Shown: in pieces, positions 50,332 through 60,380 of the stretch
Layout: every line of letters starts with the position of its first letter
Position numbering within the stretch: position 1 is the stretch's first letter
Assembly (NCBI GenBank): GCA_958496175.1
Contig: OY292276.1
Coordinates: 17,130,001 to 17,194,000 of the forward strand
DNA: 64,000 nt
Reading direction: 5' to 3'
Source of the DNA: Sisyra terminalis
Taxonomy: Eukaryota > Arthropoda > Insecta > Neuroptera > Sisyridae
The notes under the pieces: generated by a model
The model's input: only the letters and a program-made list of their open reading frames with translations
The model's database searches: none
Told to the model about the DNA's origin: nothing
Program-made: the position numbers and the translations under genes

Positions 50332-51174
50332 ATATATAGTTTATATAAGTATATATAATATATATACTTCAGTTATGAATTCAGGAGATGAATTCATACT
50401 ACAGAATTTTTTTTTCTATGACTAAATTTGTTAGTTTTTTTAAAGTGAATCCATTATATTGGCTATATTATTTAGTCATCAACGAATAATGCACCAATAA
50501 TCAATGTAATTTTTATTAGTTAAATATTTGATTTTTTTTAATTTAAGCTTAAACTCAAAGCTTCAAAAAGTTTTTATTGTAGATTTTTTTTTTAATTTTA
50601 AATATCACGTTCATAATCACTTATTTACTCACACTTTAGCGTATAATAATACACGCCATTCTTCCACAAACATTATTCGTTTATGACTTTTTTTATCATT
50701 TCTACTTTGTGGGTTACATACGTGGCAATTGTTCATTGTATCCTTTGCGGAAATTAATCCTCGTTTGTAACATTACATTGGCGCAATCTATTGTTAGTCT
50801 GAACCAATATTCTTCTGTGTAATTACGATTTGTTTACATTAGTTTATATTAGCACTGCGGAAAAAAACACTTCTTTTTTATTTTTTTTTATTTGTTTTAA
50901 TATTTTGAAAATATGATTATTTACCGCGTTTATGTAGCTTTGCGACGAAAGCTTTCATTAGATGTGCCATTCAAAAGTTATGTAAGACATTTTGGAGGAA
51001 TGAAGGATCATACATTTTTACTTCTCCTATTGTTACTTACCTATTTTTTTTCTATTTTTCTTGTAGAAGCAAGAAGCAGTCACAAATAGTATATAGTAGT
51101 CAATAGTATATAGTATAAATAGCCAAAAAAGTTTACAAAAAATCTGTTTTCAGCCTAACAATATGTAGGTACAA
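50332..51174. other. No recognisable feature
   Basis: AT-rich. TAGTATATAG-type short repeats occur at 51080-51115. No frames. Confidence 0.55.
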
Positions 51175-52503
51175 TAGGTGTGCCAAGATTTTGATTTTTT
51201 TTGTGGACTATTATGTAATTTGCACCAGTTCACCAATGTGTCGCTATTTCATGGTGGTGATAGCAGGCAATTGATCTTTAGCGGCGTTTAAGTAGCTGGA
51301 GGAGTCGAACTTCATTCCTCTGTCTTTTTCATTTTTTTATTTGTTGATTGTTGTTGATCTTGTAGTCAAGCAACTCCTATTTCTTGGAGCTCTTCAGGGA
51401 GTTTCCGCTTCAGTCTTCTTTGATTTATAGTTTCCTCCAAGCCTAGTTCTACTGCACTAGGACAATTTTCTAGGCTGTAAAGGAAATTCCTTGTGAGTTG
51501 GATTAGAAAGTCTTTTATGTATGGGATGTTTATTTCTTGATGAATTTGTTTGTTTCCCACATACCATGGAGCTTTAGTGATGATTCTCAAGACTCTATAG
51601 GTCATTGTGATTTTTCTTTGAGGATGGAAGCCAAACTGCGCTATAGTATGTGAGAAGTGGTCTAATGACTGATTTGTGTATCATCATTGAATATTCCATA
51701 CTTAGACGAGACCTTCTGCTGATAAATGGGTATAGTTGGATGAGTCGAGTGTTGGCTTCTCTGATTTTACTTGAAATGTGGCTTTGCCAGGTTAATTTCG
51801 AGTTCAGAAATATGTCCAGATATTTAACAGGCGTTTTTTTCTTACTCCACCGAATTTCCATGTGATAGGCACGATAGGCTTCAGTTGTTTGAAGAAACGT
51901 CTTAGAGAGAAAATTTTGACGACGCTTTTAAATGAATTTATAAGAATTTTCCATCTACTGAACCAGGAAAAAAGGTGGTTGATAAACTGCTGGGTTTTCT
52001 GAACAGCCCTTTGAAGATCATTGTCCAGGTTGATGATGGCGATGTCATCCTCGTACATTGAGGTTATTGAGTGGTCTAGTGACGAAAAATCCACAACATA
52101 GAGATTTAAAAGGATTGGACCCAATACTGATCCTTGAGACACCCCCGAGTGGATAGGTTTTTCCTCTGATAACTGATCGTCGATTTTGATCTGGAAGCGA
52201 ATTTTGATCTTAAACGAATAAATTATGTTATATAGATACTCAGGGATATGGAAATTCTCAAGTTTTGTGAGTAGCCCTTGATGCCAAACTTGATCAAACG
52301 CTTGCGTCGTATCCAAGAACAAACCCATGGAGTAATTTTTTTTCTTCAAAACCCCTTTCGATTATATCTACGAGTCTTAAGATTTGTTGCAAAGTGGAGT
52401 GGTGAGGCCCAAATCCAAATTGCGTATTTTAGATTTTTCCCAACAATATCTTGAGTATGAGAAATAAAATTTGCGACAACTTGGCAAAATACAGGCATTT
52501 ACC
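51175..52503 (-). mobile_element. Jockey-like LINE, 5'-truncated
   Basis: This covers a 3' untranslated region (about 51175-51365, AT-rich with ACAAATAAAAAAATG), the reverse-transcriptase frame described separately (51366-52422), and a short upstream portion without recognisable domains. Truncation before the fingers of the polymerase is normal for LINE copies. The upstream side is further obscured by the MITE at 52504-52658, which inserted later. Confidence 0.7.
51366..52422 (-). pseudogene. Jockey-like reverse transcriptase, frameshifted
   Basis: RNA-dependent DNA polymerase of a non-LTR retrotransposon. In order on the minus strand: QFGFGPHHSTLQQ (52422-52384, polymerase motif), a frameshift at an A run near 52340, FLDTTQAFDQVWHQGLL (motif with the first catalytic Asp), HSGVSQGSVLGPILLN, and MYEDDIAII. 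The last is the YADD box at 52044-52055 with A changed to E but both aspartates kept. A second frameshift falls near 51860 (LNSKLTWQSHI follows) and a third near 51620 before MTYRVLRIITKAPWYVGN. The C-terminus ends KLPEELQEIGVA. At least three frameshifts make it inactive. Clade from motif spelling; family knowledge, not a search. Confidence 0.88.
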
Positions 52504-52658
52504 CAAGGTTTATAAAATACATAGATGGCCTCATGCACTACGTGACGTTTCCAGAAAAAAATCGTATATATCTTCAGACTGATTCAAATTTCAAAATTCT
52601 TCGTATGACGTCATTTTTTTTTTTCTAATGGGGCAACCTGTGTAATTTATAAACCTTG
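52504..52658 (-). mobile_element. 155-bp MITE with 9-bp target duplication, copy B
   Basis: The reverse-complement counterpart of 25772-25926, same length, with ends CAAGGTTTATAAA.../...TTTATAAACCTTG. The exact 9-base duplication GCATTTACC lies at 52495-52503 and 52659-52667. TGACGTCA is kept at 52606-52613. It inserted at the 5' boundary of the LINE relic. A possible heavily deleted third copy (CAAACCTTTACAGG, CCCCATTAGAAAAAAATG, ending TATATACCTTG) lies just right at about 52677-52763. Confidence 0.85.
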
Positions 52659-52667
52659 GCATTTACC

Positions 52668-54689
52668 CACTTAAAATTCAAACCTTTACAGGCCCCATTA
52701 GAAAAAAATGTATTGCTTTCAAACTTTGCCCACATTATTTTTATATACCTTGAACTTGTTTTTACATGGTTTTTACATGGGGGATTTTGAATTTCAAAAG
52801 TGACCCAAATCCCAACCACCCTAAAGTAAATACTAAAATTTAAATTTTAAATTTAATTTTGTACGAAAAAAACTTCTACCTTAATAGTTAATAAAAAGAA
52901 CTTATGCAACAAAAACAAAACTTACTTTTAATTAAATAATTTTCTTATCTTTTAAGTTCAAAGTTCTTGTTCAAAGAAGACAAAATAAATAGAATTATAA
53001 TTTAAATTGCTACTTCAATTATAATTTCAGTGTTATTATCATGCAAGCAACTATTTGAGAAGTTTGAAATTTCTGGCAATATCTTAAATAGATAAATGTA
53101 CTGTATAGTTTATAAATCTAAAAGCACCTGTGTAATGCATAGGAAATTGTTAGAAAATACAACACGGTTTAAGGCTATGAGAAATAATATGAACAACTCA
53201 ATTCGACATTCACCCCAACATGTTCATATTAAATTTAAATTTGATATAAATCTTTTACGCTGCTCGGATATTCTATCAATTTGACGGAATGAGGAATGAA
53301 CGCATTACGTGGGAGTTTCACCCTAAACTTTTTCTGTTTCATACACACGTATACGAATATAAATAATATATGCATGTACTCGATACAAGTATGTGCATGT
53401 ATTGTTACATATGGATATTATTTATTACTTACACTTCACTGGAAATTCCTATTAACAGCTTATAAAAGACTAATGTATTCATGATTATAGTATTCGCACA
53501 TAAAATTTTCAAACAAAAATTTATTTTTGAAAAATGAAAACTTTAGTTACGATTTTAACTTTTACGTTACTTTTTGTAGTTGTTACTATTACAGTTTGGA
53601 AGAACTTGTTTAAGAATAACTTTTAGATATACTTCATAACTTTGTTAGACGCTAAAAATACCATTCAAAAATTACAACCAAGAATTTCATATAGAAATCT
53701 ATTTATTGCATAATATACGTCTGACATTTTTTTTTATTTCATTTTGTGAATTTTTCAATAAGATAAATAAAAATATGGAGATGTTTCGTGTCATACCTGT
53801 GAAAGCAGAGATTGAAACGATTGATTTGCTTTCACATTGCTTCTGACATACTGAACATCTGCTTCAAACGCCAAATGCAATTGCATCAATAATATAATGT
53901 AGATTTTTGTACATGAATGCACAAATATCCAACTTACATCTCTTCGTTTCTCGTTTATTATAACCAATCATGAATGCATCAACCTTAATTAAAACTATTA
54001 TTCATATTCGATCAAAACAATATCATTGATACCTAATACGTTTTTAATATACCTTTACCATTATCAACTATAAAATGAATGACTAAATATAAAATTGCAC
54101 ATACATTGTTTGCATTAAAATGATGAGAAATGAAATGAATATTTCTAATAAGCATGCAATGATTTCATAGCTCAAAGGTGTGCCATTAGTAAATTACTCT
54201 TAGTTCTATATTTCTAAGTAATGCAAAATATAATTAAAGTAAAAATTTGTTCTCAAAATAAATCCACCACTTACGCAAACAAATCTTTTGATGTTGTCAT
54301 TATGAAAATAAGGATTTTCAGCTTTCACTCTTAATTTAATTAAATATTCACATACTGCGCTACCGTGGAGTATTAGTAGGTACATTAGATCAGCTTAAAC
54401 AACCTGATTTTCTCACTGGAAAATGTAATAACAAAAACTTTCATCTCATTGCATTTTAATTTTTATACAAATATGTAGGTAAATAAATAATTCATTTCAT
54501 AAGTCTTTATACAGTAAAAAGTGTATCCCAAATATATACAAAAATCACATGTAGCCAAAAGTTATAATAATTTACTGTAAAAAGAAAAAGGCAAATCATT
54601 AGTATTTGAACACTTCTATATTCTTGGTTTTCTTTGTTAAATCTTGGATGTTATTTTTTTAAAAGTTTCTATAAGTTTTCGTTATTCAA
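52668..54689. other. Mostly featureless
   Basis: Apart from the possible MITE fragment near 52677-52763, this is AT-rich DNA. Frames at 52625-52819 (minus), 53096-53284 and 53296-53484 (plus) lack motifs. Confidence 0.5.
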
Positions 54690-54990
54690 ATAAATGCAAA
54701 ATGATATTTCAATTGCATTAATAAGCATTGATAATTAGATTATTTTCTATAGAGGAAAATAAGCTGAGGTATAATTATAATATAGAAGGAAAACTAAAAG
54801 CACAAAATAAATAAAACCTGGATAAATTAAATACCGCACCGGTTTTTATCAGAAAGAGACTGCAATGACCTGAAAAAGTTCATCAAAAACATAATATTAA
54901 GCTGAAAAAAACTAAATATAGCTTTGCGGAAGATTGAAAAGCTTAATTATTTTTTAAGAAAACATATAAAATCACATCTTCCTTGCAGTA

Positions 54991-55171
54991 ATGGATAATA
55001 TATATATATATATATATATTAAAAAATTACTTTATTACGACGCGTTTCAACAGTTTTTGACTGTCATCATCAGGTAATAATAAAAATAATAATCTATAAA
55101 GTAATAAAGTAATTTTTTAATTGAGTCTCAAAGAGATATATATATATATATATATATATATTATTATCCAT
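54991..55171. mobile_element. Penelope-derived foldback nested in repeat R
   Basis: Inverted ends ATGGATAATATATATAT / ATATATATTATTATCCAT enclose inner arms TTAAAAAATTACTTTATTA / TAATAAAGTAATTTTTTAA and a central hammerhead-like core on the minus strand. The outer right part (TTGAGTCTCAAAGAG, AT repeat, TTATTATCCATTAATTTATT, GTGACTC) matches the downstream edge of the Penelope fragment at 60335-60380. This links the foldback directly to that retroelement. Two short AT microsatellites lie in the arms (54998-55018, 55137-55161). Confidence 0.65.
55039..55074 (-). ncRNA. Hammerhead-like motif with seven-pair helix I
   Basis: On the minus strand: TTATTAC, CTGATGA, then TGACAGT...ACTGTT, GAAAC, GCGTC, GTAATAA. 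The flanks TTATTAC and GTAATAA pair perfectly at the positions expected for helix I around cleavage after GTC. Helix II is ACAGT/ACTGT, with an extra TGA copy and a T displaced next to the core, so the junction is imperfect. Confidence 0.45.
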
Positions 55172-56560
55172 TAATTTATTGTGACTCGGAAATAAATAAA
55201 ATACTTATCAATGTTAAATCTTTGTAGTAGACAATAATTTTCTGGAACACTGTAAAATGCTGTAAAATTGCATTTTGTTCTCCATTGTTTTTTTTTTTGA
55301 AACCTCTAAATCGTATTCTCTGGATTATATATGCTTAAAGGACTTAGGGGTATAAACAAGGTGAATCGGACCTGAAAAGACATTTCAATAATACTTTGCA
55401 AGTATAGAAACATTAATGAAATACTAAGATTCAGGAAGTTTCATATTTCTATCTGAAGTAATCTTATTGACATCAAATAATAAGTGAAAAGCAAAAAAAA
55501 TATTCTTCCTTAGAATTTACTGAACCAATTAAACTTAAAAATTAATGATTTAGGGGTTAATAATGCCTTGTTCATTAAAAATTAGAAGCTTTAAGCTGTT
55601 AAATATATTATAATTATAACATTTAATAATTACTAATAAAAGCTTACCAAAGCTGTTAATAATAATTAACAGCTTAATATATTTTAAGACCTTGAAAAAA
55701 AATACTTTTTTGAAAGAAAAAAATAACCATGTAATAATTTTGGTATTATGTACTAGAAAAATATTTTTGATTAAATTTACATACTTCCTTTACAATATCT
55801 GATTTTTTTCGGTTTTTTAGGAGTACTTTATAGTGAAAAAAAAAAAACCACTTCCATGCTTAATGCTAGTTGATCTGGTCTAATTGCATATGTGTCAATG
55901 TAAATGCATTAGTAATGGGAGTGGCTTTGTTAAATTTTTAAATTCTCAACAACTAAAACAAATGAATATCTTTAATTCTCGCAATCCCATTGGCTAATAG
56001 CATCTTGCATTGAAGCGTGTGTTCTGTCATAAGATATTAGTGCATGGTTTGACTTTGCATACTTTAATTGTTACAAATTAATTGATTTCATTTGATTAAA
56101 CGCCTAAAAATGATCCCAGTGATACTTTTAATAATGTTCCATTAATGAAGGTAATAATTTCTTTATTAAAGTAAGTCAAATGTTGTTATATTCGCAAAAT
56201 CAAAAACCACTTCAAAAAAAATATTTTTCACATATAGTTTTAAAGGTAAATACCTAGTAGTTAATTGTATTTAAAGAAGACATTATAAACTTCTATGACA
56301 TATTAAAATTTCAGATCATTCAGTTAAGTAACTTCTAAGAAAAAAATGTTTTTTTTATTCATTTTTTTTCCACTAGAAGTTGGAGATAGGAATTCAAAAC
56401 TTCCAGGATCTTAGTATTTCAAAACTAATACTTATGATGTATCATTGAAATATCTTTTCGGAGACAATTCGGCATGCTAATACCTTTAGGTGCCTTTTAC
56501 AAAAAGATATCAAATACATTTCATGATACTTTTTATTTTATCTTAGGTAGTTTCATATTC

Positions 56561-58119
56561 TATTTACCAGAAGCTGCACGTCGTAGGGCCTAACGGAACC
56601 TTAATAGTAAATGTGTTCACCACAAAGCTTTATGCTCTAGTAACTGATTATTAGGTTGTAACCAATCTGAACTGAGGAAATTTTATTTGGATGAAATCAT
56701 TTTTTTCTTTTTAGTTTTAATGAACACCAAAAAAGAAACAGGAATAAATGACCCATCAATTGTTTCATTTCCTATATTCATTAACGAAATGTAGAAGTTC
56801 TATTTAATCTGGTTTTTAGATTCACTGCCTAAAAATAAATTTTACCATTTTAAAATTGAATTCTCTAAACCTGCAAAATTTACAAAAATTGCATAGTTTT
56901 AATTTGCACCGCAAGGTTTGGAAATTTTGTCCTTATAAATAACCGGGTCCAAAAGTTTGCATTGAAATATTTGCCAACTTTTGGTAAAATTCCTGAACAT
57001 TTTCCATTTATGTTACGGTGTTACAAACTGCCATCGTACAAAGCAATTCCTCAAACAACGAATCCACGTCATTGTTGTCAGTTTAATTGATTTCCATTGC
57101 AAGTCTTAGTACATTTCATTTTATTTTACAAATTATGGGAATAGAATTTACACATAAAATATCGAATAGCTTCCTCTTCGATTATGCCATCACGAAAAAT
57201 TAAACAGGTAACCTAAAATGGCACTAGGACTATGCTTTAATTATAATTGCCAGACTTCAAATCTGCTTACTATCCAAGAACGCAATAATCTTTGCTACCC
57301 ATTAGGAAAGCTCTGGTTAGATAATTTCATTCGAAATTAAAAATTAAATCAATAGATTAACCGATTTCTGAAAATAACTCATCGATAAATTATCAAACTA
57401 GAAAATAATTTACCTTAACTAAATTCGTATCACAAATAATGGTATTTTATTTTAGCAATCTAAAATAGACCAAAAATTAAATAAATCACTAGAAATTATT
57501 CAAAATATGTGTGGATTTGTTATGTATAAACTATGTGAATGAAAATGAAAAATTCGATCTTAATTTCAGATAATTTAATTACTTTAACCTACTTATTTAT
57601 TGATTAAAATTTATAACTTCAAAAAACTATACAATAAAGTTAACATAATTTTATCATAACAACAATATTTTTTGACCACATGCTTTTAATTAAAATATTT
57701 TCACATTGTAGAACCAAAAAGAGGGCATTAAGATAAAAAATTATTTTTAGAGAACATTATTTTTCGGGCGAAAAAAAGATAAAGCTCGAAAACTCTACTA
57801 TTTTTATAACTTTAGCGTTTCGTTTTTAAATTTTCATTTGTAAAACAGAGGTGTCCAAAAGTACGTGTCATTTGAGACAGGTGGCAAATTTCCAAGTTCA
57901 ATCTACAGTGACCTATATTTTCCGTAAAATGCTCATTAAAACTGTTATAAATGATAACGAGTTATTTACTTGAACTGCTCCAACTTATGACTTTCTAGTA
58001 AAATTTAAATCAAGCTAATTTTTGCCAGCTTTTAAATCTATTAAAAATTATTTAAACGTTTTCTAGTGTCTAGCCCAAAAAAATTATGTTCATTTGCATT
58101 TTCCTATGAGTCGTGATAT
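56561..58119. other. No recognisable feature
   Basis: AT-rich, without frames above 60 codons or shared repeats. Confidence 0.55.
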
Positions 58120-58300
58120 ATTTTTTGCCATAACAATGAACAACAAACAATATTTTCAAGAACTGGAAGATGTTTCAGTGCCTCAATTTGGTTATACGAA
58201 AAGAAAAATTTATAATATCCCAGACTTTCTTTAGCCAAATTCCTCTCCAGACCTAAATCTTTAAATCATATTGAAAAGATATAAAAGCTCTTAAATATAT
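58120..58300 (+). pseudogene. Possible Tc1-type transposase relic
   Basis: 58235-58258 translates as PNSSPDLN, the signature preceding the last catalytic Glu in Tc1 transposases (usual form: PxxSPDLNPIE). After a shift, NHIEKI follows. About 100 bases upstream, QELEDVSVPQF could be the degraded stretch after the second catalytic Asp. The spacing is longer than the usual 34 residues and stops interrupt all frames. It could be chance. Confidence 0.3.
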
Positions 58301-59370
58301 GAGATAATATTCTTCGATCCCTTTTTAAGTATATTCAAATCAAACACAACTAAAATTTAGAAAAATTATTATGAAACAAAAACATGGTTTTATATTTGCT
58401 GGCTGGATGGACAACTATTATAAAAATAAAGGATAAAATAACGAAAAATTTATAGAAATTTGTGAAAAATTATTGATGCAAATATCGATTAAAGTGTAGT
58501 CAACAGGAAAACAAGTTTCTATTTTCAATTTTTTTTTTATAATCTATTTATAGTCGATTGCCAAATATATATAAGCAATCATAATTATACAGTTAGGTAG
58601 TTTAAGCAATACATTTTGACGATAGGGCTTTAAAATTAGTCATTGAATTTTTTCGTCTATTTGAAAACAAAATTATCAATTATTCGGATACTAAGTGCAA
58701 AGAAAAGTTGTTTCTATTAGTTATTATCAATTTAAAAATGATAAAATTTAACAAAAATAATAATAAAACACGTCATGATTGGTCGTCGTGTTTATGACAT
58801 CAATATGTTAAAGGAACTTCACATTAGTTCAGGGTAAAGCGTTTTTACTTGTATATTACTTGTAAAATAAAATCTCAATTTAGGGGAAAAAATGTTTTAG
58901 ACATCTAATATATTTAATCGAGAGAATAATGTGCTATAAAGAATTTATAAACGCTAACATTAATAATACAATATAAAATGTGAATATATTTACCATAACC
59001 GATTATCTCAAAAATTATATTTGCTTTAAATTATATTCTAAAAATAAAATCATTTAACAACTGCAAGTATTACTGGACATGATACGAAGTATCTCCGAGT
59101 TATGATTTTTTATTTAAATGTTCATATAGAATGTATACATTTTTATGCATTACTAGCCGTTACTCTTCCGTTTTCATTGGCAAATTACAAAAAGTAGACT
59201 TAAATATATTTGTAATATTTCTTTTAATGTATATGATTTACATATGGTTGAAGGATTTAATCGCATTTTTAAATGAAGAATTGTCAATTAACTTCTATAG
59301 AGTAAGAGCTCAATAATATTGACATATTTTTCTCGTTCTTTTACGTATTAAAGCTAATATCTATATTATT
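58301..59370. other. No recognisable feature
   Basis: AT-rich. The plus frame at 59131-59316 (61 codons) is hydrophobic without a recognisable domain. Confidence 0.55.
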
Positions 59371-59725
59371 TCAAAGTTGATTTTGATTAAAAACATATTG
59401 AAAAATACTTAAACTATTCTTATACAAATTAGTACACAAATTCAATTCGATAAGTTTGTTTGTTTTATATAATTTGTCGTTAAGGATGATATTTGGATCT
59501 AATTTGTATGCTTTGTATATTTCATATTCTTCCAGGGTGTTCATATGTGATACTTTCTTGCACATATGTAGTGGCTTAAAATTTGTTTCGAAATTTAAGC
59601 ATTGATGATTTTCGTCATAAAGGTGTTTTGCAAAATTTGAAGTTGTTATTGACAAAGGTTTCTTGGGTGTATGTTCCTTATATCTTGTTCCGAAAGATCT
59701 ACCAGTTTGGCTAATTTTTCACTGA

Positions 59726-59728
<3 letters not shown>
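59371..59728 (-). pseudogene. Penelope-like GIY-YIG endonuclease fragment, left copy
   Basis: The C-terminal part of a Penelope-like retroelement endonuclease. The minus strand reads SQTGRSFGTRYKEHTPKK from 59717, continues in frame through TTSNFAKHLYDENHQCLNFE and HMNTLEEYEIYKAYKLDPN, and ends SIFQYVFNQNQL at a stop (59371). The GIY half of the domain and the polymerase are missing, and eight bases around the YIG box are deleted. From there to the stop the frame is intact, so this copy shows the original C-terminus. No hammerhead-like motif is seen downstream. It faces the right copy head to head across an AT microsatellite. Confidence 0.82.

Positions 59729-59803
<75 letters not shown>
59729..59803. 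repeat. (AT)n microsatellite between two Penelope fragments
   Basis: About 37 AT units, exactly at the junction where the two inverted endonuclease fragments meet. Its position suggests either a target that was filled from both sides or slippage growth at the junction. Confidence 0.95.
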
Positions 59804-59805
<2 letters not shown>

Positions 59806-59807
<2 letters not shown>

Positions 59808-60166
59808 CAAACTTCAATAATATATTTAGTTTTACAACCGCCAACTTCCTAAAGAAAAATAACAACAATATCGCATTTTCAACAAACAACATCATGATGA
59901 AAATTCTTAAATCATTGGGAAACAACCAAATTAGAACAAAAAATAAAATTGGAATTTATAAAATTAAATGTGGTTCCTGTGAAAAATTCTACATTGGCCA
60001 AACTGGTAGATCTTTCGAGACAAGATATAAAGAACATACTCCTAAGAAACCTATTTCAACAACAACTTCAAATTTTACAAAACACCTTTATGACGAAAAT
60101 CATCAATGCTTAAAATTCGAAACAAATTTTAAGCCATACATATGTGCAAGAAAGTATCACATATGA
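59806..60166 (+). pseudogene. Penelope-like GIY-YIG endonuclease, frameshifted
   Basis: The open frame begins before 59894 (FSFTTANFLKKNNNNIAFS) and reaches NKIGIYKIKCGSCEKFYIGQ, then TGRSFETRYKEHTPKKP. GIY, the paired cysteines CGSC, YIG and the catalytic Arg region (GRSFETR) are all present, which is the canonical order for Penelope endonucleases. TTSNFTKHLYDENHQCLKFE follows. A one-base loss after NFKP, compared with the left copy, ends the frame early at 60164. The endonuclease would nick the DNA target for priming. Confidence 0.88.
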
Positions 60167-60285
60167 ACACCCTGGAAGAATAAGAAATATATATATAACA
60201 AGATCCAAATAACATTCTTAATGAAAAATTATATACAACAAACAACCTATATAAAATTTGTATACAACTAAGAAATTAATCATTA

Positions 60286-60318
60286 CCTGATGACAGCGAA
60301 AAACTGTTGAAACGCGTC
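60286..60318 (+). ncRNA. Hammerhead-like motif downstream of the Penelope frame
   Basis: CCTGATGA, CAG...CTG helix II (extended by A-T), TT, GAAAC, GCGTC. Helix I pairs weakly: the position next to the core is C-A, followed by ATTA/TAAT-type pairs. The two T residues before GAAA depart from the consensus. It anchors the foldback motifs to a recognisable Penelope element. Confidence 0.5.
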
Positions 60319-60380
60319 ATAATAAAGAAGAAATTGAGTCATAGGACATATATTATTATTCATTAATTTTGTGACTCATT

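Larger units (their letters stand above)
54690..56560 (+). repeat. Dispersed repeat R, copy 2, with nested insertion
   Basis: Collinear with copy 1 at 7262-8530: TTTCAATTGCATTAATAA (about 54706), GATTTAGGGGTTAATAA (about 55550), GGGAGTGGCTTTGTTAAATT (about 55917), CCCATTGGCTAAT (about 55985), CTTCCAGGATCTTAGTAT (about 56400). The extra length comes mainly from the foldback at 54991-55171 and neighbouring insertions. The exon-like block (56098-56171) ends in AAGTAAGT but its start codon is ACG. Divergence from copy 1 is considerable, so the duplication is old. Confidence 0.65.
59804..60380 (+). mobile_element. Penelope-like element 3' fragment, right copy
   Basis: Contains the end of the Penelope reading frame and its downstream region. 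After the endonuclease frame, the sequence runs through a decayed C-terminal part to a hammerhead-like core (60286-60318). It then continues to AAATTGAGTCATAGG, TTATTATTCATTAATTTTGT and GACTCATTCG, an edge shared with the foldback at 54991-55190. Penelope-like elements are known to combine a telomerase-like reverse transcriptase, a GIY-YIG endonuclease and hammerhead motifs in their terminal repeats. The polymerase is absent here. Confidence 0.8.

Noticed and set aside
51650..51865. 71-codon plus-strand frame
   Set aside because: Antisense shadow of the Jockey-like reverse transcriptase.
59131..59316. Small membrane protein of 61 codons
   Set aside because: Hydrophobic codons are expected by chance in AT-rich DNA. 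No start context, conservation or neighbours support it.
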